Source: Gelatoporia subvermispora B (taxonomy: Eukaryota > Basidiomycota > Agaricomycetes > Polyporales > Gelatoporiaceae). From it: a DNA stretch of 64,000 bases. Position 1 is the stretch's first letter. Each line of letters starts with the position of its first letter. Shown here one piece after another: positions 1 through 8,939 of this stretch. The position numbers were made by a program, and so were the translations under genes. The notes under the pieces are model-generated. The model saw only the letters and a program-made list of their open reading frames with translations. It did not search any database and was not told the origin of the DNA. The stretch spans positions 1,174,024-1,238,023 of the forward strand of contig KB445797.1 in NCBI GenBank assembly GCA_000320605.2, written 5' to 3'.

Positions 1-324
1 AGCCTGAATATGGTCCGGCTTCTTCAAGAACGTCTTCACTCTGTTGACCAGCTCCTGAGGGGGCATTTTCTTGGGATATGTAAAGACGGTCCTTCGGATA
101 CTCGTTGATGCAAGAGCGATGCACCAATACTGCTTGCCGCTCTTTGTCGTCACATTCTCTACAGTGCACCATCGATCCACATCTGCATCATCCACTAGCG
201 CCCATGCCGCTCGACTTCTGAGGCATTCGCGGGAGATAGGCGTATCATCTGGTCCAAGTCCTTTTTCAATGCCGATCTCTAATAGCCACTGGGGGTTGAG
301 CAGGAACCCGTAAAATTGCACCAT
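1..324 (-). CDS. Small Cys/Trp-containing orphan protein, copy A (3' end cut by window)
   Basis: I do not recognise this family. Reading 324 down to 1 gives 108 codons without a stop; the last handful of residues lies outside the window. It matches the intact copy at 3861-4208 along its whole length, sharing FYGFLLN near the start, an RECL motif, WCTVE, YWCIALAST and MPPQELV. The chosen ATG is the one shared in position by copies A, B and C (M-V-x-F/Y-Y/F-G-F). A CAG just before the ATG and GT/AG-like signals further upstream leave open a 5' non-coding or short coding exon. It is divergent from the broken gene at 759-1407, in the same arrangement as copy B and the gene at 4658. No signal peptide or membrane segment is seen. 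Confidence 0.6.
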   Translation of the reverse strand, partial: MVQFYGFLLNPQWLLEIGIEKGLGPDDTPISRECLRSRAAWALVDDADVDRWCTVENVTTKSGKQYWCIALASTSIRRTVFTYPKKMPPQELVNRVKTFLKKPDHIQA

Positions 325-758
325 CTGTGCGAGAATCTAACACGGAATTAGTCTGGAGGACAGCGATCAGGACAAGAGCGAACCAAGCTGTGCGCAACCA
401 AGAGGGGGTACTCTTGTTGAGGGCGTGCTAAAGGTATGGACGGAGTGGTTTGTACTGGTTTATGCATATATCCTGGTTGAACTTGCTAGCGCCATGATCA
501 TGTGAGCGTTCTCGCAGCGCACCAAGCTTCGATTGTGGCCGCCGATCTTCTCCCGCTTCGTTGTATTGCGTGATGCAGAAGTGCGTTCTATTTGCGCTGC
601 CTACGCAGTTTCTCCACTGCGCTTCACTGATGTGCATGGTGGCAAGGCCACTACGCAGGCTTTCGGCGGGATGTGGTCGTGATTCTAGCATTATGAGTGG
701 CATTGGACGAGCAGGATGGCTCCATTTACACTCATTTATATTCGCCCTCCGTAACGGC
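325..758. promoter_or_regulatory. Divergent intergenic region of unit A
   Basis: This 434-base stretch separates the minus-strand small gene from the plus-strand broken gene. It holds no credible ORF. The part near 455-510 is clearly related to 4360-4410 in unit B: both carry an AT-rich TATA-like core followed by CTGGTTGAACT and, further on, GATCATGTGAGCG. The shared promoter was therefore duplicated together with both genes. Confidence 0.45.
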
Positions 759-1407
759 ATGCCTACTATCGAACAGCTTCCAGGCTTTCTCAAGGCCATC
801 TTCGGACTGAAAGGCACTCTTGCCCGAAATCTCGGATATTCTCATCTGAACAATATTCATAGATATCGTAGTACGTACAAGCATATCTGGCAGACCGTCA
901 CCGCTGACCCGTGGATCAAGCCCACCCCTCTGGACTCGCTGGAATCAAGCAAACGCTTCAAGAGCTGAAGGAGTATGTGAAGCAAGTTTCCCGTTGTACA
1001 CTCACTCGCGATGAGTCCGCGGAGAAGAAATGTGCATCGGAGTTCAACAATGCGACAGTAGTCGCGGTAACACCGTACATGAGGACTCGGTCCGGTCCGT
1101 CAATAGCTCTGTTCACTCTGCGGTGAGCAACTCGGAGCACAAGTGTGAAAGCGAGGCCTTGTGTCCATCCAATAAGGCAAAGACGAGGAAGAGTTCGCGC
1201 TTCGGAAGGACCCTCAATTCAACAGTCACTGCAGCGGTGCACCCTAGTCTCTGTCTAAAGGAGAAAAGGTCGCAAGAGGATGCACGAGCGTCCAATTCCG
1301 CCGCTACCAGCAACTCTATCGGCGACATCGGAAATTCCGGACAGAGATCTGCGGACAAGAAGAAGGGTGAGCAGAATGACAAGAAGGTCACTCCTGGAAG
1401 CAAGTAG
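759..1407 (+). pseudogene. Internally deleted, frameshifted copy of the 428-aa orphan gene
   Basis: The ATG at 759 opens a reading frame whose first 28 codons match the start of the gene at 4658 (MPTIxQLPG, then LGYS). The match then jumps directly to the part of that gene that begins LNDI, so about 219 codons (roughly 650 bases) are missing. After a shared TPLDS motif the frame breaks with an early TGA near 966. Homology continues in two other frames to a Lys-rich tail ending with the stop at 1405-1407. The missing block includes the hydrophobic strand with the EIK motif discussed for the intact gene. A short truncated protein could still be made, but the full product cannot. Flanking sequence after the stop is also shared with the intact copy. 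Confidence 0.8.
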
Positions 1408-1992
1408 TCCTCTGATGTCATGTTGACATGATGTAGGTACGTATGCCGCTGGCCGACGCGGGCTGTAGCTACTTTTCTCTCCATACTCCTCGTGGAATTT
1501 GACTTCGATGTATCGATCCACCATGTTTTACTAAAGCGGTGACATGTAAATGATACAGATTCAAATGAAGGGATGTTCAGACCTAAGTATCGAGCTTTGC
1601 GCTTTCTCACATCGGCGCCATATCTATCTGAGCCATCTCAAACCTATCCCGCCGTACATCAGGACGAAGTTTGTCTCGCGCTGTATCCGATTGACTACAG
1701 GTTACATTTGAACGTCTCGCATCCTGTCCCTATGCGTGTCAGTTGCTCGATATTAACCAGCGCTGTCAGCTGTCGCTATCGAGCATACATGATGTGCGAT
1801 TGAGGATAGAAAGGGTTTCACGACTCCTGTGGCCGGCTCAGTGCTCTACCCCGCACTAATTCCCAATGTCATATACTTCGTAACCATAAGTATAGATACC
1901 AACCTGGACAGCGGGAAGAGGTGTCTCAGGAGACTCATCAATCGAACCACGCTCCCCAAAGGAAAGATATGATTCTACATATTTGCTACACG
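1408..1992. other. Intergenic, 3' flank of unit A
   Basis: No gene is supported here. Up to about 1760 the sequence is related to the region after 5945, so it is duplicated 3' flank. The remainder up to the stop of copy C shows nothing recognisable. Confidence 0.5.
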
Positions 1993-2340
1993 TTAATCCC
2001 AAGCAGACTTCCACCACCTAGGGTCTACTATGGGGTCCTTCATCAATGCCTCTTTCAATGCGTCAATCCGTTCCTGAGGAGGCATGCGCCCTGGGATGTA
2101 AATAGTCTCGCGAGGGTCTGTCGAAGCAATTGCGAAGCACCACTCCTGATGCATTCCACGCGTAAATACCCTGACAAACGTGCAGCACTTGGTCACCCTT
2201 GCTTCCTTCATAATGTACCATGCTGCTTCGGAGAGTGTTCGGTCATATGCACTGGTAGTTTTGGTGGTTCCCAGTCCCAGGTGGAGCCCAAGACCCACCA
2301 GCCACTTTTCGTCGCAGAGAAAGCCGAAGTATTTGACCAT
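1993..2340 (-). CDS. Small orphan protein, copy C (diverged)
   Basis: The frame gives 115 residues from the ATG at 2340, the same length as copy B. It is the most diverged intact copy: it keeps M-V-K-Y-F-G-F at the start, CTFV in place of WCTV, WCFAIAST, then MPPQE and a C-terminal WWKSAW. The equal length and aligned start support this as a real gene rather than a chance frame. It has no plus-strand partner beside it, unlike copies A and B. No function can be assigned; conserved aromatic and Cys positions suggest a small folded domain. Confidence 0.55.
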   Translation of the reverse strand: MVKYFGFLCDEKWLVGLGLHLGLGTTKTTSAYDRTLSEAAWYIMKEARVTKCCTFVRVFTRGMHQEWCFAIASTDPRETIYIPGRMPPQERIDALKEALMKDPIVDPRWWKSAWD

Positions 2341-2914
2341 TGCGAAGATACGCACAAGAACTTCTGTGGTGACATCGAAGGAATTAGAGGATGGAAGACT
2401 GTTACTTCAGTGAGACCTGTCATATCATACCTGATGGGTGTCAAGACGCAGGTAAACCCGGTAGCGTGCGACGGAGGAATGGAAGTCGATTTCTGAAGTT
2501 GGTGGCCCTAAGGAGCCAGGTCTCATGCCCAATATTCGAACTGTGGCTCATCTTGGGTCACGTGCTCATGCGGGTCCGGTAGGAGGAAGAAGTGATTTCA
2601 TTCACGGACCACGGTAAGTCTATCTGTGCACGTTTTATGTATTTATTCAGCACATATTGTACAGCGGTATCGTGTAGGAGAACTCGTGGAGTATGTTGAC
2701 TATTCCGTCAATAGACCCGGTGTTAATGAACAAGCTGGATTGCAGCGGTGCGTGATCTCTCTCGGTTTGAACATCTCACATGTCGATCCTTCCGATATCA
2801 TCTCAGAATGTGATAGAGCAAATCCCATTTCGATCGTTATTGTGCATCGTGCATAGGTTACAACTACCCGAAAACGCCGGCCGAGATATCTAGCAGTCCA
2901 ATCTTCGACCATGA
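2341..2914. other. Intergenic, upstream of copy C
   Basis: No ORF with features of a real gene is seen. This is the presumed promoter and 5' untranslated part of copy C plus the 3' flank of copy D. Confidence 0.4.
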
Positions 2915-3264
2915 TCAGAATGTGTTCCACCACCACATTGGCTGAACACGGTCCGGCTTCTCCAGTATAGCCTTCACTCGATCGACCAAGAGTTGAGGGG
3001 GTATATTGCGAGGCGTATACACAGTCTCCCGAGGGTCTATTGACGCGAGAGCGATGTACCAGTATGCCTTCCCATCTTTGTCCGAGTCGCGACATTCACC
3101 ACACCGCACCAATCGTCTAATGTTGCCTCCGCCAGAAGGTCCCATGCGGCACGGGTCCTTAGACATTCGCGGTCAAGGAATGACTCGTCTGACCCAAGAC
3201 CTTTCTCGACACCACGCTCCAACATCCGTTGCGAGTGGAGCAGAAATCCGTAGTATTGTTCGCT
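2915..3264 (-). pseudogene. Small orphan gene, copy D (start lost, frameshifted)
   Basis: Residues from the QYYGFLL stretch through EKGLGSD, REC and WCGV lie in one frame; YWYIALAS, IPPQ and MWWWN lie in another. The two halves join only if two bases are removed near 3089-3095 (the span is 350 bases against 348 in copies B and C). The codon aligned with the start ATG of the other copies reads AGC. Both defects point to a pseudogene. A start in an unseen upstream exon could rescue the first defect but not the frameshift. Confidence 0.7.
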
Positions 3265-3860
3265 GCACCTCGCGTGTGGACAATGGCCTCAGAACATATT
3301 TCTCTTAGTTGTACAACACGATTGTGACGGCCCGAAACAATTTTTCTGTGTACTCACTGACTTCCACATCGAATTGCAACGCGACCCTGAGGAGCGTGCG
3401 CAGACAGACGCCGTGGAAGACGCGTCGCAGTGGCCATCTCGTGGCTCTCGTATTTCAACGGCACGACTTCAACTTCGCCCTATTAGGCAGGAGAGGGGGG
3501 AGGGTACCCGGTGTCTGGGTGGGCGGTTGGTGTCTGGCGTTCAAATCCCGCACCCCTCTTGGTGTTCGCAGAAGAATGAGTGGCAAATTCTTACGAAGGA
3601 CGTTGTTTGCAGAGGTGCAAACTCAGTTGCTGGCATACATTATATGCACTGCTTGAATTAGACGACGCTACGGTTAGCAAGCGCTTGCAAGACGCGAGGC
3701 GGGACCCCGGGAATGGCACGAGTCCGGAAGGAGGCTCGTAATCAGGGACAATTCATTCAGTGCATATCTAACCAAAGCGGTTTCTCCAATAAGAAAAGAT
3801 GGCCATGGAACATTCATTAATAACATCGCTCGTCTACACCTGCTGCGCCTGTGACCGCTA
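3265..3860. other. Intergenic, upstream of copy D
   Basis: Overlapping plus-strand frames at 3309-3661 are short and have no homologue elsewhere in the window. I see no supported gene. Confidence 0.4.
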
Positions 3861-4208
3861 TCAAGAAATGGCCTTCCACCACATCGCTTGAACATCGTCC
3901 GGCTTGTTCAAGAAGGCCCTCATCTCATCGACGAGCTCCTGAGGGGGCATATTGTTGGGATAGGTGTAGACACTTTTTCGGCGACTCGTCGACGCAAGAG
4001 CGATACACCAGTACAAGTTTCCAGTCTTCGTCATGACATACTCGACCGTGCACCACTTGTCTGCCCCTGCATCTTGCACAAGCTTCCGAGCAGCTCGACA
4101 TTTGAGGCACTCGCGTGAAATCGGAGTGTCGCTTGATCCAAGCCCTTTCTCGATCCCGAATTCCAACAGCGCCTCGTGGTTGAGCAGGAACCCATAAAAT
4201 TCCACCAT
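3861..4208 (-). CDS. Small orphan protein, copy B (intact, 115 aa)
   Basis: This is the reference copy of the four-member family. The protein starts MVEFYGF, carries an RECLKC motif, WCTVEY, YWCIALAST, NNMPPQELVDE and ends MWWKAIS. There are four Cys residues, two of them in RECLKC. No membrane segment or signal peptide is seen. GT and AG signals about 4208-4285 on the minus strand suggest an intron just upstream of the ATG, probably in the leader. It is transcribed away from the 428-aa gene at 4658. I do not recognise the family and give no function; repeated duplication and decay suggest a lineage-specific accessory gene. Confidence 0.65.
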   Translation of the reverse strand: MVEFYGFLLNHEALLEFGIEKGLGSSDTPISRECLKCRAARKLVQDAGADKWCTVEYVMTKTGNLYWCIALASTSRRKSVYTYPNNMPPQELVDEMRAFLNKPDDVQAMWWKAIS

Positions 4209-4657
4209 ATTCGAGGAGGATCTGATCAAGAGTTAGCCTGAGTGATGGGTTTTCAGTCAAACGGAGACACACTAACGTGTATTCTGGTACGTTTTTCGAG
4301 CGGTGGAAAGAGGGGCGAATTCTAATGCGAGTGTTCTGGGAGATCCGGAGGTGGTCCGTAGTGGGTTATATACTCTGGTTGAACTAGCCGGCACCACGAT
4401 CATGTGAGCGGAAGGAAAGCGTCAACTGTGGCCACCGATATTCCTCCGTACTCCTGTACGCTGCTTAGATTCGCTGAGCGCTCTGCTTGCATCACCGTAT
4501 CGACGGCTTTGACTGCCACTACACAGCTGTGGTGGCCTGTGAAATATGCTTGCGCTCTCTGGAATGTGGCCGACTTCCAACCTCATAAAATGGCACGGGC
4601 AAGAATGATAGCATCCATACGCACTCTGATTACCTGTCCTCCCTACTGTCTTTCCCT
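4209..4657. promoter_or_regulatory. Divergent promoter of unit B
   Basis: This 449-base region lies between the start codons of the 115-aa and 428-aa genes. A TATA-like TTATATA sits at 4366-4372, followed by the CTGGTTGAACT block that is shared with unit A. No ORF is supported. Co-regulation of the pair is inferred from the retained head-to-head layout. Confidence 0.5.
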
Positions 4658-5944
4658 ATGCCTACAATCAAACAGCTCCCCGGACGCCTCAAGGCATTCT
4701 TCGGCATGAAAGGCATCTTTGCCCGGAGCCTGGGATATTCTCGCAAATTTAACCCGCGGAATCTAGAGTTCATGTGGTATCCTCTCTGGGGCCATGCTAT
4801 CCATGAGACTTTTCGAGACATGGAGAACGTCCTTGTTGCACATCAATTCCCTATCTGGCTGGATCCATCTGAGTGGCCAGATCTGACTAACCTCGGTGAA
4901 GACGAGCATCAAGAACGCCCCGAAGATAGCGCGGGACCCTCTGCACATGCTGAGCGAGTAATTAGGACTAAAATTCCCTTTGGAACGAAAGAAGATGCGG
5001 TTGGGGGACCATCACCCTCGGAGTCAATCTCATTTTTATCCAAGGGCATCACGGCCCCGCTACGGAACGCTTCGAGCCAAATCATCGATACAGCTGTCCT
5101 CGTCGTAGAGGCCATTCCAGTGGAAGATTCCATCAGGCGTTATGGAGGATACCGGGTCTCCGAACTATGGGTACCCATTATCATCGAGATCAAGAAGTGT
5201 CTGCGTCGCCATTATACAGCCGAGGAAATGGAAGCACAGACTTCCGGGCACGTCGCGACCATGGAAGCCCAGATCTATACACAGGCTGCGTACGTGTTCG
5301 CAAAGTTTCGCCGCATGCAAGAGCTTGTGGCGATTGCAGGAGTCGGCGATTATTGGTGCCATGCCACCATCCGTCGACGTGCAGATCTTTCGGAGTCACA
5401 GTTGAATGATATTCGTCGGGGTAGAAGCACGACCGGCTACAAATCCGTTCATGAGACCGTCAAGGCCGACCACTGGAGCACGCCCATCCCGCTGGATTCT
5501 CAGGAATCAGATGAGCGTTTCTCTTTGCTCAAGACGTATGTGAAGACATTTATTGCGACTCACGAAGGCTTCCCTGGGACTGGACCTGAATTCGGGGCTG
5601 ACGACCTGGACAGCATTGCGCGCGAGTGTCATGTTCATTCCGGTAACAGCTCTCCCCAGTCCGATGCAAGCAACGCTGTGCACGAGGTCGGGGGCAATAT
5701 TCCCAACAAGGCGAAGAAAGGAAAGTCTCGTCGCCGCGGAAAGACTATCAAGACGACTCTCACTGAAGCAGTGCGATCTAGCGTCCGGCTGAGGGAGAAA
5801 ATTTCTCAAGAGAACGCCGAAGCTTCGAGTTCCGGCCCCGCTGGCAGTTCTACCGTCAATGTCGCAAGCTCTGAACAGGCGCATGTAGGCAAACAGAAGG
5901 GTAAGAAACGTGACGGGAAGAAAACCACTCGTGGCAGGAAGTAG
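4658..5944 (+). CDS. 428-aa orphan protein, possible nuclease-like fold, basic tail
   Basis: One uninterrupted exon encodes 428 residues from ATG 4658. Three parts are visible. Residues 1-100 are mixed, starting MPTIKQLPG. Residues about 140-245 form a predicted alpha/beta region with a hydrophobic strand running into E-I-K (near 175-177) and, about 28 residues later, a helix-like Q-x3-Q-A-A segment. From about residue 330 the chain is Ser/Lys/Arg-rich, with a KKGKSRRRGK cluster and a Lys-rich end that could act as nuclear signals. The E-x-K plus downstream Gln arrangement recalls PD-(D/E)XK nuclease folds, but the first acidic residue is not clear, so this is only a hypothesis. The broken copy at 759 lacks exactly this central region. 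It pairs divergently with the 115-aa gene. Confidence 0.65.
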   Translation: MPTIKQLPGRLKAFFGMKGIFARSLGYSRKFNPRNLEFMWYPLWGHAIHETFRDMENVLVAHQFPIWLDPSEWPDLTNLGEDEHQERPEDSAGPSAHAERVIRTKIPFGTKEDAVGGPSPSESISFLSKGITAPLRNASSQIIDTAVLVVEAIPVEDSIRRYGGYRVSELWVPIIIEIKKCLRRHYTAEEMEAQTSGHVATMEAQIYTQAAYVFAKFRRMQELVAIAGVGDYWCHATIRRRADLSESQLNDIRRGRSTTGYKSVHETVKADHWSTPIPLDSQESDERFSLLKTYVKTFIATHEGFPGTGPEFGADDLDSIARECHVHSGNSSPQSDASNAVHEVGGNIPNKAKKGKSRRRGKTIKTTLTEAVRSSVRLREKISQENAEASSSGPAGSSTVNVASSEQAHVGKQKGKKRDGKKTTRGRK

Positions 5945-7434
5945 TCTTCTGATCTGAATATTGACACGACTGACAGGTTTGTATGCCAGTCGGCCGACGG
6001 CTGCTCGACGCAGGCTAGGTCTATCTTCTTTTCTATACTATCGTGATGCCAAAGTTTGATGTATTGTTCCACGTACTGTATCAATGCGTCGATGTATGTA
6101 ATTGACACAGATCCTACTATATCGATCCTCAGTCCTTAATACCGAAATTTGTGCGTCGTCGGTGCCACATGCAGTTGAACCGTTTCAGACGCATCCCGCG
6201 CTGGAGCGTGGCGACGCTTATTCGATGGTCCGTCTGATCATGCTCAAAATGACTCGCGTCTCAAATAATGAGTACGAGGGGTTGTTCATGTGCTTGTGAC
6301 CTGTGCACGTACGACCAGCCAGTGAGTCGAATGCTCAAGGAACCATAGTTACAATACGAGAACACCATTATCATCGTGGGCCAGTGCTGGGTGTGCAATA
6401 CCCACCTCTTTGATCAATCTTAGTCTAAGCATGCAGATGGAACTTAAATTTCGCAGTAATGGACAGCCACAAGTTGCAGTAATGGACAGCCACAAGTTAT
6501 GCTCATTGAAGTCAAGATGTATGCTTTACAGCTCTCATACAGGCCACAGACGGGTAGTATCAAGCGTATGATAGCGGGCGTGGTGTAATAAGATATCAAA
6601 CAGCTGACGTTCTCGAAGAGTTCGATTTTGCCGCCAATCGGTGATACGTAGTTCGTATTCGTTGATTAGCGCCTTCTCGACTTCTCGGTGGTAAAAGTGC
6701 ACGATGTATCAACGAGAGCAGATTAGCTGCGGATGTGGCTTCATGAACTCGATCTAGCAATAGAGGCATGTTCGATAATTCTAGTATCTTGGAAACACGT
6801 CCAGCGTAGGTCTGTCACTTGGCGGCGGCGGCGAAGAAACTGTGGACAGGTGTGAATGATACAGACATCCACGAAGAGACGACGCTGAAGCGGCGTTCAA
6901 TCAATGAGCAGTAGCCGCATGGGGCAACATTTGAGCCTCCGAACAACCTCTGAGTCACTTTCGTGCAACAAAACCACACAATTAGCGCTCGAGTTGCCCA
7001 CTCTTGACAATAACTCACAACATTTGTATTGCAGGAACCCATCACCATCATCCTCTAGCTCCGACATCGTGGGGCGAGTACGCTCATCTGATCAGTGGTT
7101 CACAATGCACCAGATCGACATCGACGCCCGTTACCCGACGTCCCCGTCGACATAATTCCCAAACATGCGCTGGCGTTCACTTGAGCTGATGCATTCTTCG
7201 GTCCGTGACATCCGCTAACCAACTATCTGGGCCCGGTATCCCCACGCAATTGCGGTTCGTCAGAAAGGGCAGCAATCTACTCGTCCGGTGTTTCGGATGT
7301 GTATGTTGAGGTTTGCGGTATCCCCGATATCACCGTCGCGAATCCCTTCGAATCGAAAACATCTAGCTATGATCTTTTGTGAACTGCGAGCAAGCCACAT
7401 AGTCAAGCCTAACGATCATATCTAGAACACTTAC
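5945..7434. other. Gene-poor region
   Basis: Up to about 6290 this is 3' flank shared with unit A. Beyond that I see only short frames without support, apart from the tandem duplication at 6453-6498. Confidence 0.5.
6453..6498. repeat. Perfect 23-bp tandem duplication
   Basis: The 23-base unit beginning GCAGTAATGGACAGCCACAA occurs twice back to back, 6453-6475 and 6476-6498, without mismatch. Confidence 0.9.
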
Positions 7435-7700
7435 CAAGGAACGGGTCCGATCGCCGCAGCAAGGCTGGCCCACCTTGTCACCAGCAGAACATAGGCGCCA
7501 TGGGTCGTGAATGCTTGATGAACGGTATCCAGAGGAATGAAGTCGCAATGCTAGAAGTAGGCGGTGACCAAGATGAAGGGAATATACGTCATGTAGAACC
7601 CACAATTATGCCCATATGTTGCCGCAATGGTACCCTCTCCGTTCAGGAGCCGAGTAAGTGTTTCATGGTCACTCGGCCAGGTGTACGACGCCGCGGGATG
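7435..7700 (-). pseudogene. Decayed fragment of a basidiomycete seven-helix-like membrane protein (DUF6534 type)
   Basis: Reading from 7700 down, 89 codons are open except for one TAG at 7551-7553. The frame carries hydrophobic stretches and, after the stop, a segment LDTVHQAF followed by HGAYVLLVTRW. That pattern (LDT-x-HQ then Y-x-x-LVT-x-W) is familiar from the N-terminal part of the DUF6534 membrane proteins that are abundant in Agaricomycetes. A GTAAGT donor follows at 7434. Upstream and downstream exons are not recoverable. I infer a relic; a short expressed remnant cannot be excluded. Confidence 0.35.
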
Positions 7701-8939
7701 CTGCTAAAAAGAAATAGTTGAATTGGGTCAGCTGTAACCTTGCGGAATCAGTCATATTCACATCTACCATGCTATCTGAGGCCTAGTTGGATATGCATGA
7801 GATCGTGGCCTAAGGTGTATAACATGACTCTTCTGTGTCGCACGATGCCAGTTGTAGTAAAACGTTGAGGCGGTGAGGGCCCTGAATTTGGATATGCTGA
7901 GTTTTTAACTCTTCGGAGATGATGAATGCTTCCGGTACGAGAAGCGAAAAACACCAATGCGCTACAGGCGGCTCACAAGTAGTCGCAGTGTAACGATGTT
8001 CGGGTCCCAGCGAATCTTGAGCAGGTGGTATACCGTATACGAGGACACCTGGTCCATAGCAGTCACCGCCAATATGCTCAGCGTGAGCGGTCAGTATTCT
8101 CTTTTAACAAGGAGAACATAGATTGAGTCAACATCCCTTTCACCAGAACAGTGGGACTCACGAATGCAGACTATTGTGCAGGTCTGGGCGGCAGAAAGCA
8201 GCCACGCGTAACCTCGGCCTAGGGTTAGGGGCGCTTTATTTGTATACATTTGTACACCCACGCCGGGTGTATGACGAACTGGTTCGTCGGCCGAGTAAAC
8301 ATACGACGCGATCTCCACCTGGCAACGCACGATGGTAGATCTGGGGCAGTCCGAGTCATCGCATCTGACAACGTATTGAGACAATGAAGTGGGTTAACGC
8401 GGAAACGCGACCTTGAAGAGGCAGAGGATGTGAAGTACAGTCCAAAATCCTATTGTCCTTTAGGTTTTAGAAAATGACTCACCAGTGCCTGTCTTCGAAT
8501 ACTATTTCCTCCACGACACGTCCTGACAATTCGTTATCATATGTTCAGCCCGTGATTCCACACGGTTCAACGTTCTAGTTGTGTCAGATGCATCAATTTA
8601 GAACGATCTGAGTTGCGGCTCCAACGCAGATGGAGCCACCGAGATTTGTGGTGCGAAGTAGATCTCCCAAAGCAAGGAACTGTTTCCAATACACGATACG
8701 AGTTCAGATGCAGCTCGGGGGATTCGGAAGCGCAGCGAAGTGGTGGGAGGAGAGTGCCTGGTGGAAGGGACACGGCTTATTGTTTGGGCGTGGGAATAAT
8801 AGCAGAGAGCGCATTATGGGCGCCTACTTACAGCCATTGTCTCGCTTGGACAGTAGACAATAAAGACAAAAAGCTATGGCTTGCACGACGGCCCATCCTC
8901 CATCTCTCTCGTTCTCTACCATCTACCATCCCCATTCCA
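7701..8939. other. Intergenic; promoter region of the ABC transporter at its right end
   Basis: No complete gene is supported. A plus-strand frame continues upstream of the ABC transporter start to 8613, but its sequence is unlike a transporter N-terminus and is treated as leader. The last 60 bases before ATG 8940 are rich in C and T, as often seen in fungal core promoters. Confidence 0.4.

Larger units (their letters stand above)
1..1800. repeat. Segmental duplication, unit A
   Basis: This stretch carries the small minus-strand gene, the divergent promoter, the plus-strand gene and some 3' flank in the same order and orientation as 3861-6290. Similarity is visible in coding, promoter and downstream sequence, for example around the two stop codons (TAGTC then TCTGAT) and in the GATGTAT and GACACAG stretches beyond them. 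Boundaries are approximate. Confidence 0.65.
3861..6290. repeat. Segmental duplication, unit B
   Basis: This is the intact counterpart of unit A. It contains the full-length 115-aa gene, a 449-base divergent promoter and the full 428-aa gene. It is about 650 bases longer than unit A, mainly because unit A has lost the centre of its plus-strand gene. Boundaries are approximate. Confidence 0.65.

Noticed and set aside
561..968. 135-codon plus-strand frame
   Set aside because: Only the part from ATG 759 has homology; the upstream part is promoter sequence shared with unit B.
3530..3565. GTTCAAATC resembling a tRNA T-loop
   Set aside because: The flanking bases do not pair as a T-stem and no acceptor or anticodon arm fits.
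8218..8236. Telomere-like TTAGGG core (also CCTAACCCTA near 48593-48604)
   Set aside because: Each holds about one repeat unit only; no array, so neither a telomere nor a clear interstitial telomeric repeat.
8613..8939. Upstream extension of the ABC transporter frame
   Set aside because: The extra residues do not resemble a transporter N-terminus and the ATG at 8940 has a better context.
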